From Pseudomonadaceae bacterium UBA5811 (GTDB lineage Bacteria > Pseudomonadota > Gammaproteobacteria > Pseudomonadales > Pseudomonadaceae): 8,409 nucleotides of DNA. Made by a program: the position numbers and the translations under genes. The stretch lies in NCBI GenBank assembly GCA_002417905.1, contig DIDB01000123.1, positions 1 to 8,409 on the forward strand. The letters are read 5' to 3'. This document shows, piece by piece, positions 7,185 to 8,409 of this stretch. Every line of letters starts with the position of its first letter. Positions within the stretch are counted from its first letter, which is position 1. The notes beneath the pieces were generated by a model that saw only the letters and a list, made by a program, of their open reading frames with translations, had not been told where the DNA came from and ran no database searches.

Positions 7185-7275
7185 TGGTCACGCGGCTGCT
7201 GCAAAAGCCGGCTACGCTTGGCGGATGGGCAGAAAATGCCAGGCAGCGGGGTGGTCACGCTGCCGGTGCCGTGAC
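7185..7275. repeat. Candidate operator: three GTCACG half-sites upstream of the LytTR regulator
   Basis: TGGTCACGC occurs twice as a perfect 9-base direct repeat (7185-7193 and 7252-7260, start-to-start 67 bases). The second copy is paired with an inverted CGTGAC at 7270-7275, giving GTCACG-N10-CGTGAC. All lie in the 180-base gap between divergent argH and the regulator. The inverted pair ends 12 bases before the AGGA ribosome site of the regulator, so binding or a hairpin there could repress it. The site does not match the AlgR consensus I know (CCGTTCGTC type); function is inferred from position only. Confidence 0.3.
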
Positions 7276-7296
7276 AGAGCAGATGCAGGAAACTGG

Positions 7297-8055
7297 ATGC
7301 TTATGAATGTCCTGATTGCCGATGATGAACCGCAGGTCCGGGCTCAGCTCCGCCAGCAGCTGTCCGGTCTTGCGGGTTACTGTCCGCTGGAGCCGGTTGC
7401 CAGGGATGGCGGGGAGGCCCTGCGGCTGTCCGGCTCGCTGCAGCCGGACCTGCTGCTGCTGGCCAGTCACCTGCCCGGGCTGGATGGCCTGCAGGTGCTG
7501 GCCGGGCTGTGCGGGCTGAACCCGGCCCCGGCCGTGGTGCTGTGCTGTCGCAACGGGGAAGCGGCCCTGGAGCCCGGCCTGCAGGCGTCCGGGATCAGTC
7601 TCCTGCAGTGGCCGGCCGGACCGGAGGCCCTGCAGGCGGCCCTGGCCAGGGCGGTCCGGCCGGAGCGCCAGCAGCTGGCCGCGCTGATCCAGCCCGGTAC
7701 GGCCCGGCAGCCACGCCATCATATGGGGGCCCGGACCCGGCGCGGTATCGAACTGGTGCCGCTGGAGCAGGTGCTGTATTTCGCCGCGGATCACAAATAC
7801 GTCACCCTGCGCCATGAGCAGGGCGAAATCCTGCTGGATGAACCGCTCAGGGCACTGGAGGAAGAATTTGGCCCCCGTTTTGTGCGGATTCATCGCAACG
7901 CCCTGGTGGCCCGCAACCGGATGCTGCGTTTGCAGCGCACGCCTCTCGGGCATTTCCTGCTGTACCTGCAGGGACTGGAGGAGGGGCTGACGGTCAGCCG
8001 CCGCCATGTCACCGGGGTTCGCCGGTTGATGCAGGGACTGCCAGACACACCCTGA
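7297..8055 (+). CDS. AlgR-like LytTR-domain response regulator with degenerate receiver
   Basis: This 252-residue protein has a receiver-like domain (about 3-122), a short linker, and a LytTR DNA-binding domain (about 146-248) with the usual [20 protein letters not shown] and [13 protein letters not shown] segments. The fold markers IADDEP (7-12) and LPGLDG (59-64) are kept. The phospho-acceptor position has Ala56 in [10 protein letters not shown], the switch Thr/Ser is Cys84 in VVLCCRN, and the conserved Lys is Trp105 in LLQWP. Phosphorylation by a kinase is therefore unlikely. I chose ATG 7297 (AGGA at 7287-7290, six bases ahead) over ATG 7303. The in-frame opening extends upstream antisense to argH but is not coding. 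Position between argH and hemC equals that of algR in Pseudomonas, but the adjacent kinase gene algZ is missing. Its target genes cannot be read from this window; I leave the symbol empty because of the divergence. Confidence 0.87.
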   Translation: MLMNVLIADDEPQVRAQLRQQLSGLAGYCPLEPVARDGGEALRLSGSLQPDLLLLASHLPGLDGLQVLAGLCGLNPAPAVVLCCRNGEAALEPGLQASGISLLQWPAGPEALQAALARAVRPERQQLAALIQPGTARQPRHHMGARTRRGIELVPLEQVLYFAADHKYVTLRHEQGEILLDEPLRALEEEFGPRFVRIHRNALVARNRMLRLQRTPLGHFLLYLQGLEEGLTVSRRHVTGVRRLMQGLPDTP

Positions 8056-8056
8056 G

Positions 8057-8082
8057 CCGGGGCGGCGTGATGTCATCCCCGG
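8057..8082. other. Weak GC hairpin between the LytTR regulator gene and hemC
   Basis: CCGGGG (8057-8062) and CCCCGG (8077-8082) form a 6-bp stem with a 14-base loop directly after the regulator stop. A competing pairing of CCCCG (8077-8081) with CGGGG (8089-8093) is possible. There is no T-tract, so a terminator role is only a guess. Confidence 0.25.
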
Positions 8083-8102
8083 GCATTGCGGGGGGCAGAC
8101 CC

Positions 8103-8111
8103 TGTTATCAT
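8103..8111 (+). promoter_or_regulatory. Extended -10 promoter candidate for hemC
   Basis: TGTTATCAT is a TG-n extended -10 with hexamer TATCAT. A start near 8118 would leave about 24 bases of leader to the hemC ATG at 8142. The best -35-like TTGCGG (8086-8091) is too close (14-base spacer). It suggests hemC can be transcribed independently of the regulator gene upstream. Confidence 0.42.
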
Positions 8112-8141
8112 GCCGCGCAGTTCAGTGTCCGGAATTGCCGC

Positions 8142-8409
8142 ATGATTCACCGTGAAATCCGTATCGCCACCCGGAAAAGTGCCCTGGCGCTCTGGCAGGC
8201 CAATCACGTCAAGGCCCGGCTGGAACAGCTGCCTCCCGGGCTGCAGGTCAGCCTGGTGCCCATGGTCCGCCGGGGAGACAAGCTGCTGGACGCGCCCCTG
8301 GCCAAAATCGGGGGTAAGGGCCTGTTCGTCAAGGAGCTGGAAACTGCCCTGCTTGCCCCGGAGGCCGATATTGCCGCTCCCGCCAGGACGGATCGCCCCC
8401 TGGCACTTC
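8142..8409 (+). CDS. hemC: Hydroxymethylbilane synthase (porphobilinogen deaminase), N-terminal part, cut by window end
   Basis: The first 89 residues match HemC, the cytoplasmic enzyme that joins four porphobilinogens into hydroxymethylbilane for haem and sirohaem. [15 protein letters not shown] (6-20), VPMVRRGDK (39-47) and [16 protein letters not shown] (52-67) align without gaps to the E. coli protein as I recall it. The next conserved block, normally DIAVHSMKDVP, reads [11 protein letters not shown] at 76-86. The catalytic Asp84 is kept but the neighbouring His, Ser, Met and Lys are changed, and Thr43 is Arg. Nearly all changes are single A/T-to-G/C substitutions close to the window end, so sequence error is a likely cause. 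GGA (8131-8133) precedes the ATG. In Pseudomonas the next gene would be hemD. Confidence 0.9.
   Translation, partial: MIHREIRIATRKSALALWQANHVKARLEQLPPGLQVSLVPMVRRGDKLLDAPLAKIGGKGLFVKELETALLAPEADIAAPARTDRPLAL

Noticed and set aside
6358..7296. Long open frame on the plus strand running antisense through argH into the regulator gene
   Set aside because: argH has full family signatures on the other strand. The plus-strand translation is low-complexity Gly/Gln/His/Ala text typical of a GC-rich shadow frame, and the regulator has its own ATG and ribosome site at 7297.
1..8409. CRISPR array, insertion sequence, tRNA or rRNA, phage or defence genes
   Set aside because: No repeated spacer-like arrays, transposase motifs, terminal inverted repeats or tRNA-like folds were seen; the content is ordinary metabolic and transport genes.

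Overview
The window is GC-rich, densely packed bacterial chromosome with strong CTG, CGG and GCC codon preference. The gene content and order suggest a gammaproteobacterium near the Pseudomonadales/Oceanospirillales. The Pot proteins resemble the E. coli PotG/PotH/PotI type. The block argH / AlgR-like LytTR regulator / hemC matches the conserved argH-algZ-algR-hemC neighbourhood of Pseudomonas, with a CorA-family gene nearby. I see no mobile element, CRISPR array, tRNA, rRNA or clear sign of recent transfer.

Layout: (1) Positions 1-2177 hold the end of a polyamine ABC-transporter operon: a 5'-truncated potG-like ATPase, then potH-like and potI-like permeases, joined by ATGA and GTGA stop/start overlaps. 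(2) Positions 2246-4354 hold three forward genes: an alpha/beta hydrolase of the monoacylglycerol-lipase/lysophospholipase type, a GTG-started SM-20/EGLN-like 2-oxoglutarate Fe(II) oxygenase with an intact HxD...H...R centre, and a secreted DUF2141 protein 14 bases behind it. (3) A small unrecognised acidic protein (4332-4637, minus) runs tail-to-tail into the DUF2141 gene, overlapping it by 23 bases. It is divergent from a corA-like Mg2+ channel gene (4718-5695). (4) corA converges on argH (5722-7116, minus) across a long GC hairpin. (5) Divergent from argH are a LytTR-type response regulator (7297-8055) and the start of hemC (8142 to the window edge).

Together the genes cover polyamine uptake, lipid-ester hydrolysis, a probable protein-modifying prolyl hydroxylase, Mg2+ transport, the last step of arginine synthesis, and an early haem-synthesis step next to a regulator. 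The most notable feature is that regulator. It is AlgR-like in position and architecture, but the sensor kinase gene algZ normally found between argH and algR is absent. Its receiver domain has also lost the phospho-acceptor Asp (Ala), the switch Thr/Ser (Cys) and the conserved Lys (Trp), while its LytTR DNA-binding domain looks intact. This suggests a phosphorylation-independent regulator freed from its kinase. A repeated GTCACG motif just upstream is a candidate operator. The last ~35 bases of the window corrupt a near-invariant HemC motif in a way that looks more like sequence error than biology.
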